The translations under genes and the position numbers were made by a program. Below are positions 1-11,080 of a stretch of 64,000 bases of DNA, piece by piece. The stretch's first letter is position 1; the number at the start of each line of letters is the position of its first letter. The DNA comes from Eunapius fragilis (Eukaryota; Porifera; Demospongiae; Spongillida; Spongillidae): NCBI GenBank assembly GCA_963681505.1, contig OY811981.1:6082227-6146226 (forward strand). Reading direction: 5' to 3'. The notes under the pieces are model-generated. The model made no database searches and was not told where the DNA came from. It saw only the letters and a list, made by a program, of their open reading frames with translations.

Positions 1-1369
1 ATTTTAATAATTTGCACAAGTACAACAGAACAACAAACTAACAGTCCGAGGTGACATCCAGCATAACTTCGTTCCAAGTCGCCTGTACAGAACAACTGTA
101 AATTCTTATCGTCAAAATTATTTAACTCACCGCATATGTATCCTTTGCAAACTGTCGTGTTGATACAAGACAGATTGAAATGAAAACGAAATTGGCAACG
201 CTTACCTTTTAGTCACGTTTCATCTAGCAAATTGTGAACAGTTGGGAAAGGTCAAGGAGGTTAAATGCTTACCGGACCTGTCAGCAACAAATCACGATGA
301 AACAGTCTGATAATACCCGACTTGTCAAAGTGTCCGGATTCGCCCAACACGTAGCCAGTTACAAGAACAACTTTAGACAAATGGACGAGTATAGCAGCAC
401 TTCGCAAAACAAGAAATGACATACCCTTTCCTACCGTGCGTTGTGCCGGTTTCGGTTGCTCAACAGGAACACTTGGGACATGCCAAACTGGTGCAAATAG
501 TCAGGGGTGATTAGCAACACTATTTCTCGTCAACTTAGTCTTACCATTCAAACAATACGCTGATCTCAAGAGTCCATTTTCAGAGTCTTCGCATTAAAAG
601 CAATCAACACGCGGCAATGGAATAGCCCGCCTAAAATTTACAAGTCACGTGCGGTAAGCAAATCACATTCCTAATTGGAGCAGCCCTATACCATCGCTCA
701 TGTCAGAAAGAGCACCAAAGATCGTCACCAACACAATGAATCATAGCATGTCTGTTACCATGCAAGGAAGCGATGGCACCTCGATGAGATTTCTGGAGAA
801 CCCGAAATCATATTTACTAGCCTAAGGATCTGACATTGTGGAAACTAATTACTTCTAAAGTTTATTTGTATAAATGCAATATCCGCTGTATACATAATTT
901 AGTATACAGCTAACATGCGATCATGTACCAGTACAATACATATATACTCACGCTCGCAAGTGGCTGTGGTAAAAAATTTGATAGGGGATAGCTTCGAGTA
1001 ACCAGTACGTATACATACATGGAGTGCTCCATTCGTCGACCGATAGTGGCTACAGCTTGACTTTTGTTCGCTAAAAGGATGCTAAAATGACCATGTCAGC
1101 ATCTGTAAACAAGTATGATTATAGGACAAGGTACGGTTTTAACCGGACCACTTATTCCCCGAGGGAAGAAAAAACAGTTGTGACCCCCTGACGTATGCAT
1201 TAACCGGCCCTCCCATACCGGCCATATATAGTTATAACCGGAGCACTTACTATAGTGTGGCTACACTAGCCTGTAAGATGAGAAGAGCATTTTAGCTGTG
1301 GCCAATGAATTTGCAAGTGTAATAATAAGCGCACAACGGGTTAATATTGCTTGGTCATAACATTTTAAT
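1..1369. other. No recognisable gene
   Basis: I see no ORF of family-like composition, no clear splice-bounded exon and no terminal inverted repeat pair in this stretch. It is AT-rich unique-looking sequence. Short possible reading frames near 234-419 have no recognisable motif. Confidence 0.5.
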
Positions 1370-2442
1370 GGCTGCCTATGTAAACTGTGACGCAAGTGCG
1401 GTTGTGTATTCGTGAAATATACTACAGTACGTCGTATATTTCAAATGTACTGATCCGGCGTATATTTCAAGTATAGTCCAAAGTATACAGTATCGTATAA
1501 CAAACTATTTGCACAGTGTAGGATGTAGTGTGTGCGAAGGGAATTTGTAAGTTATATCGATCTGTATAGTTAGACTTCGATTTTGCGATCGAATTCCACA
1601 CTGAATCAGTGGCGTTCAGGATATCAGGTCAGGCCTGATATAAGAAAAATTGGGAGGGGGGGGGGGGGGGGGGGGTTGCTGTCTGCTTCTGGTCCGATAA
1701 GAAAAGTGGGGCCTTCGTTTGGCACACAGCAAATACACTGTATGTTATCGTCAATAATCATCGTGTTGGGTTCCGTTTATACTGCATGCGCAGGGTCAAA
1801 ATCAATTTTTGATTTCATAGATGCTTAAAGCACACCTGCGTATAAGATACTGTTCTGTCAATCATGCGATCATTTTACAAGTGATTTTAAATCAATTATG
1901 AAATCAATCGCGGTCTTTGACATGTGCTGACTGTCGCATGCAAGGCGGTGTAGGTTATTAACGTGTAAGGATTTGAAAAATTCCCACAAGTATATACACA
2001 CAAGAATTTGAATATGCACGGTTGGTAGTACGATATAAAAATACTCACTGGTGTATCGAAAACGTGCTTATATAAACGGTGACGCTTGCGGATTACAATA
2101 TACTACTCCGGCGTGCATGTATTCGCAAAAATATACGGTAATGATAAAACTAACGTTTGCACTGTGGTGCCTATAAAAACAGTGACGTATTCGACACTTG
2201 CGGATTCTTGAATATACGCAGGCTTATACTACTCAGGTGTATTTTGGGTATTCTTCAAAATATACAGTATCGTAAAACTAACCTTTTGCAGTGCGGTGCC
2301 TATATAAACAGTGACGTAATTAACACATGCGTATTCTTGAATATACGCCGTCGTATACTTAAAATATACTACACACGCGTATATTTTGAGTATTCTTCAA
2401 TATACGCAAAAATATACAGTATCGTATAACTAACTTTTTGCA
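1370..2442. repeat. Degenerate tandem repeat with a TATA-like motif in each unit
   Basis: Units of roughly 130-150 bp recur at 1370-1525 and again about three times at 2036-2442. Each has the same order of landmarks: a tatataaac or tataaaaac TATA-like string, a gtgacg motif, GTATATTTC-like blocks, then ending with gtatacagtatcgtataac and a ttgcac string. The array is split by a G-rich insertion near 1606-1960. The array runs directly into the hAT relic, so it may be subterminal or promoter sequence of that transposon; that link is inference. Confidence 0.55.
1606..1960. mobile_element. G-rich MITE-like insertion (CAGTGGCG family)
   Basis: It begins with cagtggcgttcagg, followed by a 23-base G run and the tgctgtctgcttctgg block that recurs beside G runs at 15925, 49920, 54580 and 57925. 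The right part (about 1855-1930) is rich in AATCA/TGATT motifs and holds atcgcggtcttt, resembling the CACAG-ended MITEs at 56066 and 58416. Boundaries are approximate and no target-site duplication was resolved. Confidence 0.4.
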
Positions 2443-3363
2443 CTGTGATGATGACATCATTGAGCTGCTTCAGGAAATGAGCAAAGATGCGCCGATACCA
2501 GAGAGAAAGCTGGAACTCTACTTTATAGTCTTCTGACGCTCTCCTTTGTTTGCTTTCTTATCCTTTGAGAACAAGCCCTGCAAAAGATTAATGTTGTCCA
2601 GAAACGTTACAATCTCCAAGGATGAATTTGAGAGAGGCAGTGGCTGATATGGACTCACTGATAGATCACTTTATCAACAAGCGTTCAGAACTGTGCCAGA
2701 ATGCTACAGACAAGGGATTAAATGTGGCTGCAGAATGGGGCATACCAACAGAAAGACGCATCAGACGAAACAAGAAAATGGACGGTGAGAAGGCAACTGG
2801 TGCCGGCCTGATACTGGTTGAAGAGATTGACAGAGTCACGAAGCTGTCTTTGGATAGACTAATGCAGGAGATACGTGACAGAAGCAAACGTCTTCAAGAC
2901 TAAACTCCAAGTTTGGATTCCTCCTGGATGTGCAGTCACTCATCGCCAGTGAAGATGTCAACGACGATTCTCTGCTGCCATACTGGGTCGATTTTGCCAT
3001 TGCATACGAATCGAAGGTGATGTTGATGCCAGTTTCTTGCTACTGGAAATCATGGACTGTCGGATGCTGATGAAGAAAAGGCCTAGTTCTGAAGTTCCAT
3101 CGACTCCTGAAGCACTTCTCAAATCCACAATACAGTATGAGAAAGACGTCTTTCCAAATCTACGTACTGTATTGCATATTTTGCTAACCATCTCAGTCTC
3201 TGTGGCAAGCTGTGAAAGATCTTTCAGCAAGCTAAAGCAGATAAAAAACGTACTTGCGATCAACGATGTGTCAGGAGCATTTGAGTAATTTAGCCATACT
3301 GTCCGTCGAGAAAGACACGCTTAACTCTATTAATTTTGATTCAATCATCGACCAGTTCGCCGA
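2443..3363 (+). pseudogene. hAT-family transposase relic (C-terminal part)
   Basis: Coding-like segments lie in series: 2443-2535 (acidic, DDDIIELLQE start), 2622-2903 (93 codons) and 3037-3363. The last carries the hAT C-terminal dimerisation signature with FPNLRTVLHILLTIS followed by SVASCERSFSKLK, the typical position of the ERSFSxLK block in ZMYM/ZNF862-like hAT proteins. After KNV the frame breaks: the family-like continuation (RSTM..QEHLSNLAILS) sits one base out of frame at about 3253-3300. The N-terminal zinc finger and catalytic RNase-H-like core are not recognisable upstream, so this is a truncated, frameshifted copy. In life these proteins bind transposon ends in the nucleus and excise DNA. 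It could be an exapted fragment, but nothing supports that. Confidence 0.7.
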
Positions 3364-3564
3364 ATAAAAAGGCGCGCAAAGCCACTATCTAGGTGTGACA
3401 CTGAAGTACAAAATGCTTCTTTCTTTTGTACATGTATACACTCACTGCACAATCTTTTACTGTATATAAGTATATGTATAACTTGAACCATGTTAAACCA
3501 TCTAATTGGTGACAGTATACATGTATACATGTATATAGGCCTTCGGTCCCCATACACGAAACTG

Positions 3565-3790
3565 TGCTATCCGGTCAGGCATGCGGGTTATAGCCTGATC
3601 CCTTTTCCCCCCTTGCAGAACTGCAGAAAACGATTTATAAAAGTATAAATAATCACAGGTTACCCACAAACATTGCCACATAGCAAATTTGTTGCTAAAA
3701 ATGCTATCGATTCCGCGAGAAAATGCGTTAGCTTCTGGGGCGGAGCCCCAGACCCCCTAGCTGCTGCGTTGTTTTGTCTCTTAACTATTT
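3565..3790. repeat. Dispersed repeat related to 19477-20261
   Basis: The block starting ggtcaggcatgcgggtta near 3573, plus the phrase agcttctggggcggagccccagacccc near 3731, is shared in inverted orientation with the insertion in the gypsy pol gene at 19477-20261 (there tcaggcatgcggg and gcggagcctcagaagc). A similar gcgaagccccagacccc phrase is at 55987. This suggests one dispersed DNA-element family. Ends were not resolved here. Confidence 0.45.
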
Positions 3791-3874
3791 AAGTAGAGAG
3801 GCTAGGGGCGCTAATACATTGTCCTGCCTCCGGGCGCTGATAACCCTCGCGCCGCGGCCGCCGCCACAGTTCAG

Positions 3875-4137
3875 TCGTGGCGTCAATTTCGGCGGCCATT
3901 TTGGTGGGCAAAATGTACAGGTACATATGCTCAATAATGGAATGGTCACGAGTTGTGTACAATCGGCTGAACAAATCGGTTCGAAAAGGTTAGCTATCGG
4001 TAAGAAATTTTAATGTTTACCTGTCACAATTCTTTTCGAACCGATTTGTTCAGCCGATTGTACCCAACTCGTGACCATTCCATTTTAGAGCATACATTTT
4101 GCCCAACAAAATGGCCGCCGAAATTGACGCCCACGAT
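3875..4137. mobile_element. Foldback MITE, about 263 bp
   Basis: The two halves are inverted copies. The outer arms read TCGTGG, then CGTCAATTTCGGCGGCCATT on the left and its complement on the right. The inner arms contain AATGGAATGGTCACGAG and ACAATCGGCTGAACAAATCG with their complements. The loop is around 3990-4030. No coding content. Confidence 0.75.
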
Positions 4138-4242
4138 TAACACGTTCGTCGTTATTATGGCCTTGTAAGGCCATAATTTATATGGGAGGTTTTACCTTTA
4201 GCTTCCGGTGTGTCTGTCACCAACGTCTGTATATCACTGTAG

Positions 4243-4341
4243 GAACAGGTAGGGAAGCTAATAGCTGCTGCAGCAGATGGCTGTACTGAGGAGGTGATCA
4301 GGCTGCTTGATGGAGGAGTTAATGTTGATGCCACTGATGAG
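4243..4341 (+). CDS. Ankyrin-repeat exon, type A (N-cap-like)
   Basis: The exon follows a polypyrimidine-poor acceptor (cactgtag) and ends at GAG before a gtgaga donor, giving 99 bp, 33 codons, phase 0 at both ends. The encoded repeat has the ankyrin helix-turn-helix pattern: LIAAAADG, then EEVIRLLDGG, then VNVDATDE. Ankyrin repeats are protein-protein interaction modules. Because it lacks the usual GxTPL turn at the start it looks like an N-terminal capping repeat. Paralogous exons are at 9821, 13661 and 26422. A small hairpin (tatggccttgtaaggccata) sits about 80 bp upstream, with a weaker counterpart before the 26422 copy. Confidence 0.72.
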
Positions 4342-5140
4342 GTGAGATGCTCGTGTCAACTTGCTTTCATAAAGTAAATTATGTGCATGTTGATTTAGTA
4401 GCAATACATGTAGGTACAGTAGTGGTGAAAATACAGTTTTGTACTATGCCGTTCTAGTCATACGGTCGTTAGGAGAAATGGTACGTTGTACCAACTGTAC
4501 GGTACGGTACCGCTATAATTTATTTCTCACTCAATTATCACATTTGGCACGAAACGCCGTTCAGTATGGTTAACGGTATCTTAATTAAATACCATTCCCG
4601 AGCACGTTATTTGCGTGAAGCTTCTTGTACGTGGAGAACACAATTTTTTATCGCTCACCTGAATACTCCTTCTGAACATGCGGCTAACAGCCAACAAGCT
4701 GTATGGCTTACGCTAGCTTTACAATTAGCTAATTGACTTCCGGGTAGCAATTAATATATATAACATCGTGCGCATGCTTACCCAACATTAGAACGGTATT
4801 ACTACTTTTGACTGTAAAGGTTGCGTTCAAATACATCTGAACTCAATGGGTCGTTCAATTCAGTTTTCTGGTACTCGCGGTATATCATATCGATAGGCGT
4901 ACGGTATGTTATCTCATCGTACATGTTGACAAGGGCTTCCCAGTAGTGTTATTGTTTGGTACTTTTCAATTGTAAGCCTTTGTCACTATTATAAGCTGCC
5001 ATTCATCACTGAGAAAGTCTATCCATTATTAGCTACAAGTAGTAGTTTCATACGAACTTAATTCCATTCATACCGTGTGGTTTGTTATCGTAGGAGAGGC
5101 TAATTGGCTTTCCGTCGAGTGACTAGTACCATAGATTATT
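4342..5140 (+). other. Intron or intergenic sequence, no gene seen
   Basis: Unique-looking AT-rich sequence between the type A ankyrin exon and the TIR element at 5141. A cluster of short inverted motifs (ggtacgttgtaccaa, ggtacggtacc) is at 4480-4515. No exon-like segment is recognised. Confidence 0.4.
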
Positions 5141-6475
5141 TAGACAGGGATTGGAAACGGATCACGCCAATTAACAACTTGTAATAGCACAAAAAACCTG
5201 TTTTATTCGTTTCGCACCCTCCTTATATACAACACAACAAAGTCCAATACACACATCAAAACATAGCACATAAACCAAAGGTCGTGAGATATGTAACCTC
5301 ATGAATGTGGGAGGAAGAACTTGTCTGAATGAGTACACAGCAATTAACTTGTGTCAATGGCCAGGGCAAATGGGATATGCATTCATACTGGTAAGTGTTA
5401 TAGCGGAAGATAGGTTATTATTGTAGTTATTAAGCCTGGAATGGCAAAATGAGTAGCAGTAAAGGATGAAACCTTCAAACCCTATTAATACTATTTACAA
5501 AAGTAGCCACAGGTCCAGAAATGACAGCAGTCTTACTCTATTCGTGCCGTGTCCCAAATGATTGTCGCGATATTCGATGTAAAGCTATCTTTTTATAACC
5601 TCATACCAACACTCCCTGGCTTAGTGCATAGCCTGGTTCTATCGCAAAATGAGTGCACTAGAGTTTGAAACCTTCAATCCCCGTTAATACTATTTTAAAA
5701 AGAAGCTATACGCCCAGAACTGACAATATTCTATTTGCGCGTCCCTAATGATTGACGCGAGAGTCGATGTAAAGCCAACTCTTTATAACCTCATACCAAC
5801 ACTCCCTGGCATAGCCCATAGCCCAGTTCTATCGCAAAACGAGTGCACTAGAGGATAAAACCTTCAAACCCCGCTAGTACTATATAAAAATGTAGCCATA
5901 CGCCCAGCACTGCCAGTACGGCCTAGCGAACTTTTTATAACTTCATACCAACACTCCCTGGCTGAGTCCATAGCCCAGTTCTATCGCAAAATGAGTGCAC
6001 TAGAGGATGAAACCTTCAAACCCGCGTTTACACTATTTACAAAAGTAGTTATACGCCCAGAATATGTCTAAAACGCTGTTTCGTGCCACTTTATGTTCTC
6101 AAAGCTAGGGAAAAGGGCAAAACCTATCCAGTTCTATTCAGATTGCTACAAAGAGCTTATAAATCAAGGTCAAAAAACGTACAGAACAGCTTTTGCACGC
6201 CCAGAAAGGATTCACATAGCTTCATTTCTCAGTTTTTATTAAAAACTCCCGAAGATTCGTTCACTAGAACTTCAAACACGTTTCTAGACCAACCTTACCT
6301 TTCATGAATTGGGTGGAATACATTCGAGACTCTACATGATATGGATTTCACCAAAACCAGCTATAAGACATTTTCCCGCCAAACTCAAAAGGTGCTATCC
6401 ATTATAATATTGACGCCGCATAGCCTTCTACCGTAAAATGTATCGCTCACGTGACCAGTTTCCAATCCCTGTCTA
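5141..6475. mobile_element. Non-autonomous TIR element with internal tandem repeats
   Basis: Terminal inverted repeats read TAGACAGGGATTGGAAAC at 5141 and the complement ending at 6475, close to perfect over about 18 bp. The interior holds three and a half direct repeats starting near 5443, 5643, 5833 and 5985 (each begins gcaaaaygag and contains ctcataccaacactccctgg). No transposase signature is visible. The target-site duplication was not resolved because flanks are AT-rich. Confidence 0.65.
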
Positions 6476-6589
6476 TATAATATATGCTAGTACTGTGTTG
6501 AAGTAGAATCCCTGCTCATAGCAAATCAGGCGTTCAAAGTTACCTATAGGCAGTCGTTTGCACTTGCCAGTATTTTTTTTTTAAAGGAA

Positions 6590-6877
6590 ACAAGTAAAGA
6601 AAAACATTCTCTAACAAGAAAGATGATGGGATATAGCAATTGGAGGCAAAGGTGGTGTAAAAAGGAGGGGATCAAGGTTTTGAGAAAGGGAAAATGAGAC
6701 ATAAATCCTATATTTATCACGTGTAAATGTAACAAAACCAAAAGAAGTGCTAAATATAGGATTTATGTCTCATTTTCCCTTTCTCAAAACCTTGTTCCCA
6801 TCCTTTTTACACCACCTTTGCCTCCAATTTCTATATCCCACCAGCATTCTCGTTAGAGAATGTTTGTCTTTACTTGT
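6590..6877. mobile_element. Foldback MITE, ACAAGTAAATAAAAA family, copy 1
   Basis: Long inverted arms begin ACAAGTAAAGAAAAACATTC and end with the complement. Internal landmarks include tgtaaaaagga and gggaaaatgagacataaatc with complements; the loop is near 6725-6745. Related copies are at 30008, 51971, 54903 and a half copy at 58811. Confidence 0.75.
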
Positions 6878-7328
6878 ATAATATATAAATAGCTCTTTTA
6901 ATCGTTACGGTAAGGGCACGAACTATGAACGGTAACTCCTAGTCGTGAGAACTGCAACGGCATAAAAAAATTTTTTGTGACTGCTACGATAACTTTGGTG
7001 TGTTAGGCCATTTTTATGCTGAAACACTTATATAGTGCATCGTTTTTTGCAATAAAATCACTTGTACTGCTACCCTTCATATACTTTGCTATATGGCATT
7101 TATGACCTATGACTGGCTATGAGGACTACCAGTTAGTCTACTCTGTCTCCAAATGGAACACACTTCTCGTGATGTACCATCACTAATTGTGTATGTCTAG
7201 CCTACTCTTAGGGTTGTTCTTAGTGGACCCTTCCCCTCATCATAACTGAACTCCCTCAGTGCATATTTTCTGAGTGGGACCCTTCCTCCTCCCCAGGCTT
7301 TCAAGCCTGTGATGTATCCTCCTTACAG

Positions 7329-7427
7329 GATGGAATGACACCATTGATTTGGGCAGCATTAGCTGGCCATATTGAGTGTGTGAAGGTGCTGATGGGTAGG
7401 GGTGCCCAGGCCCATCACCAGGATAAG
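7329..7427 (+). CDS. Ankyrin-repeat exon, type B
   Basis: The acceptor is ccttacag; the exon is 99 bp, phase 0, ending AAG before gtgtaa. This donor is weaker than the gtgaga of sister exons. It encodes one canonical ankyrin repeat: GMTPLIWAALAGH, then ECVKVLMGRGAQ and HHQDK. The GxTPL turn and the LLxxGA-like loop are present. Upstream at 7250-7315 lies the conserved intron block (cctcagtgcatattttctgag, tgggacccttcctcc) that also precedes the B exons at 8443, 10329 and 14169. It pairs with the type A exon at 4243 as part of one cassette. Confidence 0.7.
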
Positions 7428-7523
7428 GTGTAAGAAGAATGTCATGTTCCATTGCCTGATGAAGTGTCTGTGATAGTATGATCACTTTGTAAAATGTGTG
7501 GTGTTATAGACAACACATGAAAT

Positions 7524-7893
7524 AAATCAGAAAACATCAGTGGCGGGGTGGGGGTGGGGGTGGGTAGTCTCGGCCCCAGACCCAACGGACGCAGCTGCGG
7601 ATGGATTACATCACCGCTACGCGTGTACTGATGTAATCCATCCGCAGCTGCGTATGTTGGGTCTGGGGCCGAGATTGGGGGGGGGGGGGGGGGGGGGGGG
7701 ATCTGACATGAATAATTAATTATGGAGGGCGGATAAGTAGCCGTGTCCATCTAGGGGTTTGTAGCATGCGCATATGCTGATTTCAAGATAGCGGGAAAGC
7801 GCTGATGTTTATAACATTCGGAACATCGATGCGGTGCATAAGATAATTATATTCAAATCATTATTGATTATCGCTGGATCCGCCCTTGCCGGC
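7524..7893. mobile_element. G-rich MITE (CAGTGGCGG family) with nested foldback
   Basis: Left end cagtggcggggtggggg near 7524; right end ggatccgcccttg near 7880, which is the reverse complement of the caagggcggatcc type end. A G run is at 7676-7700. It is interrupted by the TAGTCTCG foldback at 7565-7676. Similar to 8663-8937. Confidence 0.5.
7565..7676. mobile_element. Foldback with MULE-type TIR (TAGTCTCGGCCCC)
   Basis: A near-perfect palindrome of 112 bp: TAGTCTCGGCCCCAGACCCA at the left, complement at the right, around a short centre (ccgctacgcgtg). The terminal 8 bp TAGTCTCG match the ends of the elements at 16228, 22721 and 23560, so this is probably a miniature family member. Flanks are G-rich, so a target-site duplication cannot be judged. 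Confidence 0.65.
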
Positions 7894-8442
7894 CCTTGAC
7901 ATTGTTACACATTATCATAGGCTGGTTATACATATTGTTTGAGGAGGCGTTATTGAAAACTAGTGGTTTCTTTACTGTTAGTTCCTCATGGGACAGATGT
8001 TTGGATTTAATAGAAACGGCATATTAAAAAAAGATGCATCGGTAACCTCCACAATCAGGAATTAAAAATGGCAGAACCTCTTAGTTTCAGTTAATAAAAT
8101 AAAGCAAATTATGTGCAATGATTAAGTAGCAATGTCTATAGGTAACTTTGGTGTGTTTGGCCATTTTTATACTGAACACTTGTTCAGCTAGTTTTCTTGC
8201 AATAACATCACATGTACTGCTAACACCGGGATCACTTCACCATCAAACCCCCCCCCTCATCTTTCATACCTTCGCTATGACACCTAAGACCCATGAGGAC
8301 TGCCTGTGTAACCCTTAGCATATCCAAGGGTTGTTCTTAGTGGACTCTCATCATAGTTGATCTTCCTCAGTGCATATTTTCTGAGTGGGACCCTTCCCCC
8401 TCCCCAGAGTTTTCAACCTGTGATATAACTTTCTCCTTACAG

Positions 8443-8505
8443 TGTGGAATGACACCACTGATTTGGGTAACACTAGCTGGCCATCTGGAGTGTGTGAAAT
8501 TCTGA
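8443..8505 (+). pseudogene. Broken ankyrin exon, type B
   Basis: After a ccttacag acceptor the frame encodes CGMTPLIWVTLAGH then ECVKF and hits TGA at 8503-8505, in the place where intact sisters read KVLMGRGA. Sequence after the stop is unrelated to the second half of the repeat. The same conserved intron block precedes it (8370-8430). It is a dead duplicate of the exon at 7329. Confidence 0.65.
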
Positions 8506-8662
8506 GTGTGGTTTTCATGTGTTGTCTATAATACCACACATTTCCCAACACTGTACAAAATGATCACACTATCACAGTCACCTCATCACGGAATGAAACA
8601 AGTCACAAAAAGACATTCTTCTCTCACCTTATCCTGGGATGGGCCTGAGCACCCGTACACAT

Positions 8663-8937
8663 CGGTGGCGGATCCAGGTTTTTGGCGAGGAGGGGGGGGG
8701 GGTCTTACATGAAAAAGTAATGAGGGAAGGGGTGGAAGAGTTGCAATGTCGGGGTATGGGGAGAGATGTAGCATGTGCATATGCAAATTACAAGATAAGG
8801 GGAATGCACTGCACTTTAAAAATTCGGAACATCGATGTAGTGCATATAAATAATTATATTCATAATTATTATTGAGGGGTGGAGGGGGTTGAGTGGAGTC
8901 CTGACCCCAGGACCCCTTTGTTGGATCCGCCCTTGCG
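8663..8937. mobile_element. G-rich MITE (GTGGCGGATCCAGG family)
   Basis: Ends read ggtggcggatccagg at 8663 and ggatccgcccttg up to about 8935. A short G run lies at 8691-8702. The right boundary coincides with the start of the 3.8 kb duplication unit (shared string ccttgcgctc at 8931 and 12756), so the duplication breakpoint is at the element edge. Confidence 0.5.
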
Positions 8938-9247
8938 CTCTTTACATTATTATACATTAATCAAAGGTCTGGTTGAGGAGGCCTTATTTAAAAACTAGTG
9001 GTTTCTAAAAAAAACTAGTGCTTTGTGAACGAGATACTTTGCTACATATGATAGAAAGCTTATTGAAATGTGAATACTTTGCATGAATCTTACCTATTGA
9101 TACATGTGTACCTTCAATTGGCATTGACCAATCAGGTTACATGACATTTCACTTCCCCTACGTCATGTAAGTAGTAAGGAGAGTACCCTCATCCACAGAC
9201 CTCCATTGTTGGTTCACACACCATGTGATATGACCATCTCCTTACAG

Positions 9248-9327
9248 AATGGAGGGACCCCACTAATGCATGCTACAGCATGGGGCCATGATGCGTGTGT
9301 TAAATTGCTGTCAGATAAGGGTGCAAT
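9248..9327 (+). pseudogene. Truncated ankyrin exon, type C
   Basis: After a ccttacag acceptor the frame encodes NGGTPLMHATAWGH, then ACVKLLSDKGA, but the last part of the repeat (AQANQQDK in the intact exon at 11081) and the donor are replaced by tgtaccatctctgg sequence. The frame runs on to a stop about 10 codons later. Downstream sequence from 9352 matches the region at 63387. Confidence 0.65.
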
Positions 9328-9820
9328 GTACCATCTCTGGTGTGAATGTTTATGATGTATAAGATGGTAAATTTGCTCGATTTGGAAGCTAGGTTAGGGA
9401 AGGTACCTAACTGTATAAATCTTATGCTGTGAACTGTGTGCGTATATGCGTGTACTGTGTGTGTGTGCATGTATGTGTACATGCGTGTTCATGCTTTTCA
9501 GTATATGTGTGCAGCTTGTAGCACATTCTTATATTGGGATCACAGTCCACCTACCATGTCATAGCGACACGTCTATAAGTACCACACATCTATGGGTGTC
9601 ATACCCTGGTCAATACAGTCATGTTCCCTTGTGTGATGAATGACTGTGTGTTAGTTGGAGTACAAACATGGTGCAATCACCTTCTCATATCAGAGCCTTT
9701 ACTATGCTGTGGTGTGGGTGTGATTGGCAATCATTGGCCTACATTTCTAAACAGCAGTCTGATGAGAATAGTTGTCCATATAGGGTTCTACCTTCTCTGT
9801 TCATGTTGATATCATTGTAG
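9328..9820 (+). other. Intron sequence shared with 13154-13660 and 63387-64000
   Basis: No exon is seen. The stretch includes a TG-rich microsatellite (9440-9490) and a block from about 9520 to 9700 (tatattgggatcacagtcc and onward) repeated almost exactly in unit 2 and, more diverged, at 63810-64000. The similarity shows the whole exon-intron cassette was duplicated, not just exons. Confidence 0.6.
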
Positions 9821-9919
9821 GAACTGGAAGGGAAGCTAATAGCTGCTGCAGCAGATGGCTGTACTGAGGAGGTGATCAGGCTGCTTGATGGAGGAGTTAA
9901 TATTGATGCCACTGATGAG
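9821..9919 (+). CDS. Ankyrin-repeat exon, type A, unit 1
   Basis: Acceptor atcattgtag, donor gtgagata; 99 bp, phase 0. It encodes ELEGKLIAAAADG, then EEVIRLLDGGVN and DATDE. Same N-cap-like repeat as 4243. It starts the intact A-B-C cassette 9821/10329/11081. All three exons keep phase 0, so any combination would splice in frame. Confidence 0.75.
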
Positions 9920-10328
9920 GTGAGATACTTGTGTCAACTTGCTTTCATACAATAAAATAAAGTAAATTGTGTGTAACATAATTTCGTAGCAATACATGTA
10001 GGTAACTTTGGTGTGTTAGACCATTTCAATACTTAAGCACTTATGTAGCTACTTGTACATATCGTTTTCGTACAATAAAACCATTTGTACAGCTAACACT
10101 GGGATCACTCCACCCTCACACATACCATCTTCAAACCTTGACTCTGGTACCTCTGAGGACTCCTGTGTGGGCCACTCTCATGATGTACCATAATTACACA
10201 ATGAGGGGGTTGTTCTTAGTGGACCCTCCCACTCATCATAATTGAATTCCCTCAGTGCTTATTTTCGGAGTGGGACCCTTCCTCCTCCCCAGGCTTTCAA
10301 GCCTGTGATTATGACCTTCTCAATACAG

Positions 10329-10427
10329 GGTGGAATGACACCATTGATTTGGGCAGCACTAGCTGGCCATGTTGAGTGTGTGAAGGTGCTGATGGGTAGG
10401 GGTGCTCAGGTCCACCATCAGGATAAG
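10329..10427 (+). CDS. Ankyrin-repeat exon, type B, unit 1
   Basis: Acceptor caatacag, donor gtgagata; 99 bp, phase 0. It encodes GGMTPLIWAALAGH, then ECVKVLMGRGAQ and HHQDK, a complete ankyrin repeat with the TPL turn and paired helices. The conserved intron block at 10215-10315 precedes it. Identical to unit 2 at 14169. Confidence 0.78.
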
Positions 10428-11080
10428 GTGAGATACTTTTTGTGACTTGTTCCATTGCATGATGAGGGGACTGTAATCACTATATCACTGAGGGTGAAGT
10501 TAAATCATGCTGTTTTCAGGCACTGCCATTTTTATTCAACCCATCCCTGCAAGGAAGTATTTTCACAAACAGTTAATAGTTTTGGTTAACCTACCTCAAC
10601 CATTATACAACCAATTCCCAACACCCCTCCCCCCCCTCCCCCTAACTGAAGCGATGTATTATTTATGAGACATTAAATTAAGTAAATTGTGGTGAGGGGC
10701 TTATATCAACAAGCAAAAGGCCAATGTACGTACAGTTGCCTTAGCAGACCAGTTCCTCCTCCCCATTTGTAATGAATGTTCACGACAAGAGTTTCAATGT
10801 AGGTGCTTTGTGAACAAGATACTCTGCTACATATGATGGAAAAATGATATGAATATGAATACTTTGCATGAATCTTAACAATTGATAGATGTACTTTCTA
10901 ATGGCATTGACCACTGAGGTTATATGATTTCATTATGCTGTATTCTAATTACTGGTATTACCATTATATCTTATCATTGACATTTCACTTCCCTTACATG
11001 TAAGTAGTAAGGAGAATACCCTCATCCCCAGACCTCCATTGTTTGTGCACACACCATGTGATCTGACCATCTCCTTACAG

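Noticed and set aside
7442-7750. Minus-strand Pro-rich frame
   Set aside because: It is created by the G run and the TAGTCTCG foldback, not by a gene.
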